Positions 10,580 to 18,147 of a DNA stretch of 64,000 bases are shown here, piece by piece. The first letter of the stretch is position 1, and every line of letters begins with the position of its first letter. The DNA is from Tessaracoccus palaemonis (GTDB lineage: Bacteria; Actinomycetota; Actinomycetes; Propionibacteriales; Propionibacteriaceae), in NCBI RefSeq assembly GCF_019316905.1, contig NZ_CP079216.1, positions 2,046,001 through 2,110,000 on the forward strand, given 5' to 3'. Made by a program: the position numbers and the translations under genes. The notes under the pieces were generated by a model. That model was not told where the DNA came from, did not search any database, and saw only the letters and a list, made by a program, of their open reading frames with translations.

Positions 10580-11524
10580 TCAGACGATGACCTCGCTGAG
10601 GACCGAGGCGAGCCGCAGTGGATCATGCGTGGCCGACCCGTCGCGCGCGGCGACGTCCGCCATCACCAGGCGCCCGCCGAGCGACGTGACGAACGGCTCG
10701 AGGTGGCCGTCGGCCGATCCGAAGCGCTCGTCGGCGATCACGACGTCGAGCCTGAGCTCGGGCGTGTGCTCCGCGAGCAGCTCGATGTGCCGCGATGCGC
10801 TGAAGCCGTCGGTCTCCGCCGCGGACGCGACGTTGAGGATCAGCACCCGGCGGGCCCGCGTGGTGAGGATGGCGTCGGCGAGATCGGGCACGAGCAGGTG
10901 CGGGATGACGCTGGTGAACCAGGAACCGGGGCCGAGCACGACGGCATCCGCGTCGCGGATCGCCCGCACGGCCTCGGGACACGCCGGAGGCCTGTCCGGT
11001 ACGAGCCGCACGGACTCGACGGTGGCGCGGGTCTTCGCGACGGTGGCCTGCCCGCTGAGCGTGCAGAGCTCGTCGGGCTCCAGCGGATCGAGGCCCAGCA
11101 CGTCCGCCTCGATCTCGAGCGGAACCGAACTCATCGGCAGGACCCGGCCGCGGGTCCGCAGCAGGTCGCCGACCATGTCGAGGCCGGCGACGGGATCACC
11201 GAGGTGCTGCCACAGACCCGCGATCAGGAGGTTGCCGATCGCGTGCCCCGCCAGCGGCCCGTTCCCGTCGAAGCGCGCCTGCAGCACGTTGGCCCAGGTG
11301 CGCCCCTCGTGGTCGTCGGAGCACAGCGCCGCCAGCGCCATCCTGAGGTCCCCGGGCGGGAGGATGTCGAACTCGTCGCGCAGCCGACCGGACGAGCCGC
11401 CGTCGTCGGCGACGGTGACCACCGCCGTGAGGCGGTCGGTGATGCGCCGGAGCGCCGTCAGGGAGGCCGCGAGGCCGTGACCACCGCCCAGCGCGACGAC
11501 CGCCGGCAGCCGGGCCAGGCTCAT
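10580..11524 (-). CDS. Gluconeogenesis factor YvcK/MgfK family (CofD-like)
   Basis: A 314-residue CofD/YvcK-fold protein. The N-terminal nucleotide-binding element [13 protein letters not shown] is at residues 9-21, followed by [13 protein letters not shown]. Later conserved motifs include [13 protein letters not shown] and the anion-binding segment [17 protein letters not shown]. In Bacillus and mycobacteria homologues bind UDP-sugars and are needed for growth on gluconeogenic carbon, linking metabolism to envelope synthesis. The ATG overlaps the rapZ stop (ATGA), indicating translational coupling. Confidence 0.92.
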   Translation of the reverse strand: MSLARLPAVVALGGGHGLAASLTALRRITDRLTAVVTVADDGGSSGRLRDEFDILPPGDLRMALAALCSDDHEGRTWANVLQARFDGNGPLAGHAIGNLLIAGLWQHLGDPVAGLDMVGDLLRTRGRVLPMSSVPLEIEADVLGLDPLEPDELCTLSGQATVAKTRATVESVRLVPDRPPACPEAVRAIRDADAVVLGPGSWFTSVIPHLLVPDLADAILTTRARRVLILNVASAAETDGFSASRHIELLAEHTPELRLDVVIADERFGSADGHLEPFVTSLGGRLVMADVAARDGSATHDPLRLASVLSEVIV

Positions 11525-12381
11525 TCCTTCCCCAGATCCCGGTGCAGCACCGTCGTCGGGAAGCCCTGCCCCCGCAGCCTGACGGCCAGCTCCTCACTCA
11601 TCGACGTGGAGCGGTGTTTGCCGCCCGTGCAGCCGATCGCCACCGTCACCTGGCGCTTGGACTCGGCCAGGTAGCCGGGCGCGACGGTGGCGAGGAGCGC
11701 GAGCATGTGGTCCTGGAAGCGCTGCGCGGCGTCGTGTTTCAGGACGTAGCTCGCCACGTCGCGGCTGAGCCCCGACTTGGGCCGGAGCTCCGGGATCCAG
11801 TACGGGTTGGGCAGGAACCGCACATCGAAGACCATGTCGGCGTCGATCGGGACGCCGTTCTTGAACCCGAAGCTGATGAGCGCGATCTTCAGGCGGTCCG
11901 TGGCCTCGTCGCCGAAGTGGTTGACGATGCGCTGGACCAGCTGCCGGGCCGAGAGCCGGGTGGTGTCGACCACGATGTCGGCCTTGGCGCGCTGGTCGGC
12001 CAGCAACCGGCGCTCGCGGTCGATGCCCTCGATGAGCCTGCCGCCGAACTGCAGCGGCAGCGGGCGGCGGTTGGACTCCTGGCGCTGCACGATCACGTCG
12101 TCGTCCGCCTCCAGGAACACGCTGGTGATGCTGCACCCCATGTCCTTCAGCTCGCGCAGCGCCTGGGGAAGCTGGTCGAACTGCTCGCGGGAGCGCACGT
12201 CGACCACGATGGCGACGCGGTCTGCCCCGAAGCCGGCCGCGGTGCGGGCCAGGCTCGCCATCATCAGCGGAGGCAGGTTGTCGACGACATACCAGCCGAG
12301 GTCCTCCATGGCGTGCGCCGCCGTCCGGCGGCCGGCGCCGGAGAGGCCCGTGATGAGCGCGATCTCGGGGGCATTCGTCAT
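11521..12381 (-). CDS. rapZ: RapZ family nucleotide-binding protein (RNase adapter-like)
   Basis: A 286-residue P-loop protein. Walker A is GLSGAGRR at residues 12-19, with Arg where many P-loops have Lys, as usual in this family. Conserved segments include YVVDNLPP, VDVRSREQF and, near the C-terminus, AIGCTGGKHRS. E. coli RapZ guides RNase E to the GlmZ small RNA. Actinobacteria lack that pathway, so the family name does not fix the role here. The start at 12381 gives MTNAPEIALITG. It is first in the rapZ-yvcK-whiA string, but uvrC, its usual upstream neighbour, is displaced by about 5.8 kb. Confidence 0.93.
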   Translation of the reverse strand: MTNAPEIALITGLSGAGRRTAAHAMEDLGWYVVDNLPPLMMASLARTAAGFGADRVAIVVDVRSREQFDQLPQALRELKDMGCSITSVFLEADDDVIVQRQESNRRPLPLQFGGRLIEGIDRERRLLADQRAKADIVVDTTRLSARQLVQRIVNHFGDEATDRLKIALISFGFKNGVPIDADMVFDVRFLPNPYWIPELRPKSGLSRDVASYVLKHDAAQRFQDHMLALLATVAPGYLAESKRQVTVAIGCTGGKHRSTSMSEELAVRLRGQGFPTTVLHRDLGKE

Positions 12382-12416
12382 GCCCGCCACACTACCGGTC
12401 GCGCCGCGGGGCCGGG

Positions 12417-13043
12417 TCAGGGCAGGGCGTCGCCCGGCAGGCCGCGGGCGTGCAGCGCCTCGCCGGTGCGTTGCGCATAGGCGACGGCGCCCACGACGGC
12501 CGGCGTCAGCAGCAGGGCCGGGTTGCGGTCGACCCCCCTGGCCCGCGCGGCGTCGCGGGCATCGGCGACGGAGCCGGCCAGGAAGGGGATCGAGCGGATC
12601 ATCAGTGCGACGGCCAGCGCGGCGGCGTCCGGGTTCAGCCGGACCAGACGCAGCGGACGGAGCCCGGTCGTCAGGGCGTCGAGCAGCACGGGGGTCGACG
12701 TGGTCAGGGTCAGCATGCGGGCCGCGAGCACGGCGGCGAGCACGGTGCCGGGAGACACGAAGGCCAGCACGAGGCGCGTGGAGATCAGCTGGTAGGCCGC
12801 CAGCGTGCCGAGCAGCACCCACAGGTAGCCGCCCAGCGCGAAGATGCGGCGCCACGCGATCCCCGAGGTCAGCATCGAGGCGACGGCCACGACCAGCGCG
12901 GCCGCTGTGGCCTGCCAGGTCCACAGCGCCATCGGGACGAGCGCGACGGCGAGCATCAGGACGTACTTCCAGCCGACCGGCAGCCGGAACAGCCACCCGT
13001 CTCCCGGCTCGTAGAGCCCCAGCAGGCTGGTGTGGGCGCTCAC
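12417..13043 (-). CDS. bioN: Energy-coupling factor transporter transmembrane protein, biotin (BioN/EcfT)
   Basis: A 208-residue integral membrane protein of the CbiQ/EcfT family, the T component coupling the ATPase to the substrate-binding S component. Hydrophobic helices lie around residues 26-60, 70-110 and 145-165. The two C-terminal Ala-Arg-Gly coupling motifs appear as ARARG (about residue 175) and LHARGL (about 200). It overlaps bioM by 4 nt and ends the bioY-bioM-bioN operon, so the substrate is inferred to be biotin. Confidence 0.9.
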   Translation of the reverse strand: MSAHTSLLGLYEPGDGWLFRLPVGWKYVLMLAVALVPMALWTWQATAAALVVAVASMLTSGIAWRRIFALGGYLWVLLGTLAAYQLISTRLVLAFVSPGTVLAAVLAARMLTLTTSTPVLLDALTTGLRPLRLVRLNPDAAALAVALMIRSIPFLAGSVADARDAARARGVDRNPALLLTPAVVGAVAYAQRTGEALHARGLPGDALP

Positions 13044-13744
13044 CGCAGGGCCTGCATCGCCGATACGTAGCCGTCGATCACGGTGCCGGGGTCGCCGTCC
13101 GCGACGATGCGGCCGCCGTCGACCACCAGGACGCGGTCCATCTCGGCGGCCAGGTCCAGGTCGTGCGTGGACACGATCAGCTGCTGCTCGAGCTCGGCGA
13201 ACGCGCGGCGCAGCAGGATCCGGTTGCGCAGGTCGAGCAACGTGGTCGGCTCGTCGGCCACCACGATCCGCGGGCGGACGGCGAGCACGCTGGTCAGGGC
13301 AACCAGCTGCCGCTCTCCCCCACTCAGGTCGTAGATGCTCTGGTGGGCCACCTCGAGCAGCCCCCGCTCGGCCAGCAGCTCCTCTGCGCGCCGGGTCCGC
13401 TCCCGCCGGTCCCTGATCCGCGCCCGGAGGGAGAGCTCGACGTCCTCCACGGGCGTGGACATGAGCAGCTGGGCGAGCGGGTCGGTGAACACGAAACCGA
13501 CCCTGGCCCGCACCTCGGCGGCCTTGGCCGTGGTGTCCCGTCCGTCGACGGTCACGGTGCCCGCGGTGGGCGTGCGCAGCCCGTTCAGCAGCCTGAGCAG
13601 CGTGGACTTGCCCGACCCGTTCGCCCCGATCAGGGCGATGCGACGCTCGGCCAGGTCCAGCGTGATGTCGTCCAGCAGCACCCTGTCAGCGTCGCCGCGC
13701 CGGGCGGCCGGGACGACGACGGAGACACCGTGCAGGGAGATCAT
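13040..13744 (-). CDS. bioM: Biotin ECF transporter ATP-binding protein BioM
   Basis: A 234-residue ABC-type ATPase that powers the biotin ECF transporter. Walker A is GANGSGKST (residues 40-48), the signature is LSGGERQ (140-146), Walker B ends VVADEP (D164, E165) and the switch His is in VSTHD near residue 192. The ATG at 13744 overlaps the bioY stop (ATGA). All catalytic elements are present. It could in principle serve other S components, but operon context favours biotin. Confidence 0.94.
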   Translation of the reverse strand: MISLHGVSVVVPAARRGDADRVLLDDITLDLAERRIALIGANGSGKSTLLRLLNGLRTPTAGTVTVDGRDTTAKAAEVRARVGFVFTDPLAQLLMSTPVEDVELSLRARIRDRRERTRRAEELLAERGLLEVAHQSIYDLSGGERQLVALTSVLAVRPRIVVADEPTTLLDLRNRILLRRAFAELEQQLIVSTHDLDLAAEMDRVLVVDGGRIVADGDPGTVIDGYVSAMQALR

Positions 13745-14334
13745 CGGCCGAGCAGCCTCGGGAAGGCCTTGTGCACCGCGACGGCGATCAGCACGGCGAC
13801 GACGATCTTGAGGGCGTCGCCGGGCCAGTAGGCCAGGTCGACGGCCCAGACGTCCCCGACGGTGCCGCCGGTGGCGCGGGCGATGCCGGCCACGCCGATC
13901 GGCCAGATGACCGCGAGCCGGACGGCGACGGCGGCGAGCAGCAGCCACAGCCAGGTGAGCCGGTCGACGCCGCGGCGCAGGACCGCCTGGGCGGCCAGAC
14001 CGAGCAGGAACGTCGAGACGATGAACGCGAGCAGGTACCCGCCGGTGGGGCCGAGCAGCACGCCGATGCCCGCGGTGCCGCCGGCGAACACGGGCAGGCC
14101 GGCCGCGCCCACGAGCACATAGAGGGCGACGGCGGCGGTGCCGCGCCAGGCGCCGAGGCACAGGCCGGCCAGCGCGACGCCGAGGGTCTGGAGCGTGATG
14201 GGCACGCCGAAGCCGCCGACGGGGATCGGCGGCACGATCGACAGCGCGGCGATCAGCGCGGCGAAGACGGCGACGTAGGCGAGGTCGGCGGGGGCGATGG
14301 CGCGGGCCGGGGCGGCCGCTGAGGTGGAGGACAT
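13741..14334 (-). CDS. bioY: Biotin transporter BioY (ECF S component)
   Basis: A 197-residue membrane protein with about six helices that binds biotin in the membrane and associates with BioM and BioN. Family blocks include PVGGFGVPITLQTLGVALAG and the glycine-rich GPTGGYLLAF loop. The ATG at 14334 (MSSTSAAAP) has a ribosome binding site (GGAGAG). An upstream ATG at 14388 lies inside the promoter region. A TTGAAC-palindrome 47-61 nt upstream is a probable biotin-responsive operator. No biotin synthesis genes lie nearby, so this looks like a scavenging module. Confidence 0.94.
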   Translation of the reverse strand: MSSTSAAAPARAIAPADLAYVAVFAALIAALSIVPPIPVGGFGVPITLQTLGVALAGLCLGAWRGTAAVALYVLVGAAGLPVFAGGTAGIGVLLGPTGGYLLAFIVSTFLLGLAAQAVLRRGVDRLTWLWLLLAAVAVRLAVIWPIGVAGIARATGGTVGDVWAVDLAYWPGDALKIVVAVLIAVAVHKAFPRLLGR

Positions 14335-14380
14335 CTCGGGGCTCTCCTTCTGTTCGGACAGGCCCATCATGCACCCCGAC

Positions 14381-14395
14381 TTGAACACTGTTCAA
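14381..14395. promoter_or_regulatory. BioQ-like operator upstream of bioYMN
   Basis: TTGAACACTGTTCAA is a perfect 6-bp inverted repeat around 3 nt. It matches the TGAAC-N3-GTTxx pattern I recall for the TetR-family biotin regulator BioQ of corynebacteria and mycobacteria. On the minus strand the TTGAAC at 14390-14395 could also serve as a -35 with CATGAT 18 nt on, so binding would block bioYMN. A further half-site-like TTGAAC lies at about 14408-14413. Confidence 0.6.
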
Positions 14396-14443
14396 ACCCG
14401 CTCAAAGGTTCAACCACCCCTTGAGGGATGGGGAGGGATCCCG

Positions 14444-14473
14444 TTGCCTTCCGTGCCGGGGCGTACGTAGGGT
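14444..14473 (+). promoter_or_regulatory. Candidate promoter for the first CHAP gene
   Basis: TTGCCT (14444-14449), an 18-nt spacer and TAGGGT (14468-14473) leave a leader of about 58 nt before the ATG at 14539. The region just downstream contains an AGGGTGC/GCACCCT stem. I do not recognise it as a known riboswitch. Confidence 0.4.
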
Positions 14474-14538
14474 GCTGACCGTCGAGGCACCCTCGGGGGG
14501 CGGCGTCTCGCAGAGGACCCCGAGCCGACAGGATCCCC

Positions 14539-16281
14539 ATGCGCCGCATCTCCACCGCGACCCGACTGATCGTCAGCCTGCTGGTCGCGCTCGTGCTCAG
14601 CCTCGGCGTGCTGCCCGCGGGCACCGCGGCTGCGCTGACCTGGTACCCGAAGATCTGCACAGGCTTCACGGGCTGCTCCTCGTCTGGCTACGGCAACGCC
14701 GCGTACTCCGGCGTCTACACCACGTCGCACTGGGGCCAGTACAGGGGCCACAACTGCACGAACTACGTGGCCTACCGGATGATCCAGAACGGCATCACCC
14801 AGTTCATCACGCCGGGGTCGGGCAACGCCACCACCTGGGGCGCCCAGGCCAGGAAGAAGGGCGTGCAGGTCGACAAGCTCAACCCGGAGGTCGGCGACGT
14901 GGCCTGGTGGGACAACACCTTGATGGGCTCGTCGGGACACGTCGCCTACGTCGAGTCGGTCAACCGGTCAGCCGGCACCTTCGTCGTCTCCCAGGACAGC
15001 TGGGGCGGCGACTTCTCCTGGCGGACCTACAGGATCTCCGAGGTCTCCGGCTTCATCCACGTCGGCAACAAGACCCCGTTCGGCGAGCTCAACGACCTCA
15101 AGGCCGGCACCGGCCAGGTGACCGTGCGCGGCTGGACCATCGACATGGACAAGCCCACGGGCGCGCTGAAGGTCCGCGTCTACATCGGTGGCCCCGTCGG
15201 CACGGGCGAGCGCCACGACCTGGTAGCCAACCTCAAGCGCTCGGAGATCGGCGCCATCTACACAGGGACGGGGAAGAACCACGGCTTCAAGGCGACCCTC
15301 ACCACGGAACTGAAAGGCAGGCAGAAGGTCTTCGTCTACGCCGTGAACAGCCCGAGCGGCACCAACCCACTGATCGGGTCGGGCACGGTCTCGATCGCCG
15401 ACCCCGACCCCGTCGGCTCCGTCGACACGCTGGAGACGCTCCCCTCCCAGGTCCGGGTCGCGGGCTGGGCCGCGGACCCGAACGCCCCGACGTCGTCGCT
15501 GCAGGTGCAGGTCTACGTGGGCGGGAAGCAGGGTAGCTCGACGGCCGAGGTCGCCACCACGACCACGGGTTCGAAGAGCACCGCCGCGGCGAAGGCCCTC
15601 TCGGGGGCGGGCACGATCTCCGGGTACGACACGACCTTCGTGACCTCGAAGCGCGGTAGGCAGGGCGTCTACGTCTACGCCGTCAACACCGGTCCGGGCG
15701 CCGACGCGCTGATCGGCAAGGGCACGGTCACGATCCCCGACCCGCTGGAGTTCACCGCGTCGGTGGCGATCTCCGGGACCGTCCGGGTGGGGAAGACACT
15801 CTCGGCCGGGCCGTCGTTCTCGCCGGCCGTCGACCTCACCTACCAGTGGTACCGCGACGGGAAGAAGATCTCCGGCGCCACCGCCGCCACCTACACGCTC
15901 ACCCCGACCGACGTCGGCGCCGTGATCAAGGTCAAGGCCAGGGGCGCGATGGTCGGCTACGTCACGAAGACGGTCACGTCTGCCGGCACGTCGAAGGTCG
16001 CGCTGGGCACGTACACGATCCGGTCCAACCCGCGGTTCACCGGCAGCACGTTGGTCGGGAAGAAGCTGACGGTCCACACTGGGAGGTGGCAGGACAACGG
16101 GCGCGCCCTCGGGGTCACCTGGTACCGCGACGGCGTCCGTTTCAAGGCCGGCACCAGCAAGACCTACACCCTGACCTCGAAGGACAAGGGCACCCGGATC
16201 ACGGCCAAGGTGAGCTACAAGCGCACCGGATACAAGACGGTGTTCAAGAGCACTCCGGCGACGGCGAAGATCGCGAGCTGA
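14539..16281 (+). CDS. Secreted CHAP-domain protein with Ig-like repeats, copy 1
   Basis: A 580-residue exported protein. A Sec signal peptide spans about residues 1-32, ending near GTAAA. The CHAP amidase/endopeptidase-like domain (about 33-175) has the nucleophile Cys in HNCTNYVAYR and the His in SGHVAYVES. Two repeats of about 100 residues follow, each with a 'V-x-GW-x-D ... V-x-VY-x-G ... VYAVN' pattern seen in other actinobacterial exoproteins. Two C-terminal Ig-like repeats (about 410-580) each have a YQWYRDG- or VTWYRDG-type core. It probably cleaves or remodels peptidoglycan at the cell surface. No sortase motif or transmembrane anchor is seen. A tandem paralogue follows 90 nt downstream. 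Confidence 0.85.
   Translation: MRRISTATRLIVSLLVALVLSLGVLPAGTAAALTWYPKICTGFTGCSSSGYGNAAYSGVYTTSHWGQYRGHNCTNYVAYRMIQNGITQFITPGSGNATTWGAQARKKGVQVDKLNPEVGDVAWWDNTLMGSSGHVAYVESVNRSAGTFVVSQDSWGGDFSWRTYRISEVSGFIHVGNKTPFGELNDLKAGTGQVTVRGWTIDMDKPTGALKVRVYIGGPVGTGERHDLVANLKRSEIGAIYTGTGKNHGFKATLTTELKGRQKVFVYAVNSPSGTNPLIGSGTVSIADPDPVGSVDTLETLPSQVRVAGWAADPNAPTSSLQVQVYVGGKQGSSTAEVATTTTGSKSTAAAKALSGAGTISGYDTTFVTSKRGRQGVYVYAVNTGPGADALIGKGTVTIPDPLEFTASVAISGTVRVGKTLSAGPSFSPAVDLTYQWYRDGKKISGATAATYTLTPTDVGAVIKVKARGAMVGYVTKTVTSAGTSKVALGTYTIRSNPRFTGSTLVGKKLTVHTGRWQDNGRALGVTWYRDGVRFKAGTSKTYTLTSKDKGTRITAKVSYKRTGYKTVFKSTPATAKIAS
16203..16253 (+). repeat. 51-nt tract identical between CHAP paralogues (copy in gene 1)
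   Basis: Identical base for base to 18059-18109, encoding the AKVSYKRTGYKTVFKST segment near each C-terminus. The surrounding sequence is clearly more diverged, including at synonymous sites. Confidence 0.9.
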
Positions 16282-16299
16282 AAAGCACTAGAGAATCTC

Positions 16300-16329
16300 T
16301 TGTGCCTCAAGTCATCCCCACGATACCCT
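16300..16329 (+). promoter_or_regulatory. Candidate promoter for the second CHAP gene
   Basis: TTGTGC (16300-16305), an 18-nt spacer and TACCCT (16324-16329) lie in the 89-nt gap between the paralogues. The second copy may therefore have its own promoter. A G-rich ribosome binding site (GGGGGATC) precedes the ATG. Confidence 0.45.
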
Positions 16330-16370
16330 CTACCCAGGTTGTGGCCGTTCATTGATGGGGGATCAATATC

Positions 16371-18137
16371 ATGGCAACTTCGCGTACCAGCGCGCACCAA
16401 AGCACCACCAGGCGGAAAGGCTGGGTCGCCAGCCTTATCCTCGCACTGACTCTCTTGACAACTCTTTCGCCCACAGCCCACGCGGTGACTTGGCTCAGTA
16501 AGCTGTGCACCGGATTCTCTGCATGTGCAAGCGCCGGTTACGGGAACGCCGGGTACTCCTCGGTCTACACCACTTCGTTCTGGCGTCAGTACGCCGGACA
16601 CAATTGCACGAACTACGTGGCCTACCGGATGCAGCAGAACGGAATCGGCCAGTTCATCACGCCGGGGGTCGGCAACGCAACATCCTGGGGTTCCCAGGCA
16701 GCCGCCAAGGGCCTGTCTGTGTCCAAGGACAACCCCGCCGTCGGAGATGTTGCATGGTGGTCCTCGGCCGCCATCGGGGGCGAAGGCCATGTCGCCTATG
16801 TCGAATCCGTGAACTCGGCGGCTGGCACGTTCGTCGTCTCCGAGGACAACTACGGAGGCGACTTCGACTGGCGCACCTACAGGATCAGCGAGGTATCCGG
16901 CTTCATCCACGTTGGAAACGCGACACCGTTCGGAGCTCTTGACTCTGCCAAGGGCGGCGCTGGCGAGATCACAGTGAAGGGCTGGGCGATCGACAGATCG
17001 GTACCGACCACTCCGATCCGCGTCCATGCCTACGTCGGCGCACCTGCAGGCAGCGGTGGCGAAGGGCACGACCTGGGCACGGCCTCAGTCGAGAGGAACG
17101 ACGTGGGCCAGGCCTACAGCGGTACCGGCAACAACCACGGCTACTCGACAACCTTCACCACCAACCTGCGCGGCACGCAGACCGTGTACCTGTACGCGAT
17201 CAATCAGCCCACCGGCCACAACCCGCTGATCGGCCAGGCTACTGTGACGATTTCCAGCCCCGATCCCATCGGGAATCTGGACGATCTCGACTCACCCGGC
17301 GGAAAGGTGCACGTCCGCGGGTGGGCAGCCGATGCGAGCAGCGGATCCAGCAGCATCGCGATCCACGTCTACGTGGGCGCACCAGCGGGTAGCGCCGGTA
17401 CCGACAGCAGCTCGGGAACGACTGGCATTTCACGACCCGATGTCGCGAAGCTGTACCCATGGGCAGGAACGAAGGCCGGGTATGACTTCACGTTCAAGAC
17501 AACCAAGCGCGGAGCACAGCCTGTCTATGTCTACGCGATCAATGTGGGGCAAGGCGGGAACAAACTGATTGGGCAGGGAACCGTCACAATTGCCGACGGG
17601 CCATTTACCAAGGCGAGCGCAACGATTTCGGGAACAGCCCGGGTCGGAAAGAAGCTGACCGCCAAGGCAGTCTTCTCGCCGTCCGCGAGCTACACCTACC
17701 GCTGGTATCGCAATGGAACAGCCATCACCAGAGCCACCAAGTCCACCTACACCGTGACGCCCAAGGACTACAACACCAAGATCACCGTGAAGGTCAAGGC
17801 CACGCTGACCGGCTACACCACCACAACCGTCGCTTCCAAGGCCACCGCTAAGGTCGCCCTCGGCACCCAGACGGTCAGCTCGACTCCCCACATCACCGGA
17901 ACCACGAGGGTCGGCAAGAAGCTGACCGTCCACACTGGCACCTGGAGTGGCAGCGGTAAGAGCATTGCCGTCACCTGGTATCGGGATGGCAAGAAGGTCA
18001 AGTCCGGCACGAGCAAGACCTACACCCTGTCGTCGAAGGACAAGGCGGCGAAGATCAAGGCCAAGGTGAGCTACAAGCGCACCGGATACAAGACGGTGTT
18101 CAAGAGCACCGCGGCCACGGCGAAGATCGCGTCCTGA
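16371..18137 (+). CDS. Secreted CHAP-domain protein with Ig-like repeats, copy 2
   Basis: A 588-residue paralogue of the preceding gene with the same domain order. The signal peptide is about residues 1-42, ending at PTAHA. The CHAP domain follows with Cys in HNCTNYVAYR and His in EGHVAYVES. Then come two 'GWA-x-D ... YAIN' repeats and two Ig-like repeats with YRWYRNG and VTWYRDG cores. The 5' two thirds use noticeably more A/T at third codon positions than neighbouring genes, while the last part is typical high-G+C. A 51-nt tract near the 3' end is identical to copy 1. This suggests duplication with gene conversion, or acquisition of a related allele. Confidence 0.85.
   Translation: MATSRTSAHQSTTRRKGWVASLILALTLLTTLSPTAHAVTWLSKLCTGFSACASAGYGNAGYSSVYTTSFWRQYAGHNCTNYVAYRMQQNGIGQFITPGVGNATSWGSQAAAKGLSVSKDNPAVGDVAWWSSAAIGGEGHVAYVESVNSAAGTFVVSEDNYGGDFDWRTYRISEVSGFIHVGNATPFGALDSAKGGAGEITVKGWAIDRSVPTTPIRVHAYVGAPAGSGGEGHDLGTASVERNDVGQAYSGTGNNHGYSTTFTTNLRGTQTVYLYAINQPTGHNPLIGQATVTISSPDPIGNLDDLDSPGGKVHVRGWAADASSGSSSIAIHVYVGAPAGSAGTDSSSGTTGISRPDVAKLYPWAGTKAGYDFTFKTTKRGAQPVYVYAINVGQGGNKLIGQGTVTIADGPFTKASATISGTARVGKKLTAKAVFSPSASYTYRWYRNGTAITRATKSTYTVTPKDYNTKITVKVKATLTGYTTTTVASKATAKVALGTQTVSSTPHITGTTRVGKKLTVHTGTWSGSGKSIAVTWYRDGKKVKSGTSKTYTLSSKDKAAKIKAKVSYKRTGYKTVFKSTAATAKIAS
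18059..18109 (+). repeat. 51-nt tract identical between CHAP paralogues (copy in gene 2)
   Basis: The second copy of the tract at 16203-16253. The exact nucleotide identity, beyond what protein conservation needs, suggests recent gene conversion. Confidence 0.9.
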
Positions 18138-18147
18138 CCCGGTACGC

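Noticed and set aside
14401-14538. A c-di-AMP (ydaO-type) riboswitch before the CHAP gene
   Set aside because: Such switches often precede actinobacterial wall hydrolases, but I could not find the conserved core segments; only a small AGGGTGC/GCACCCT stem is present.
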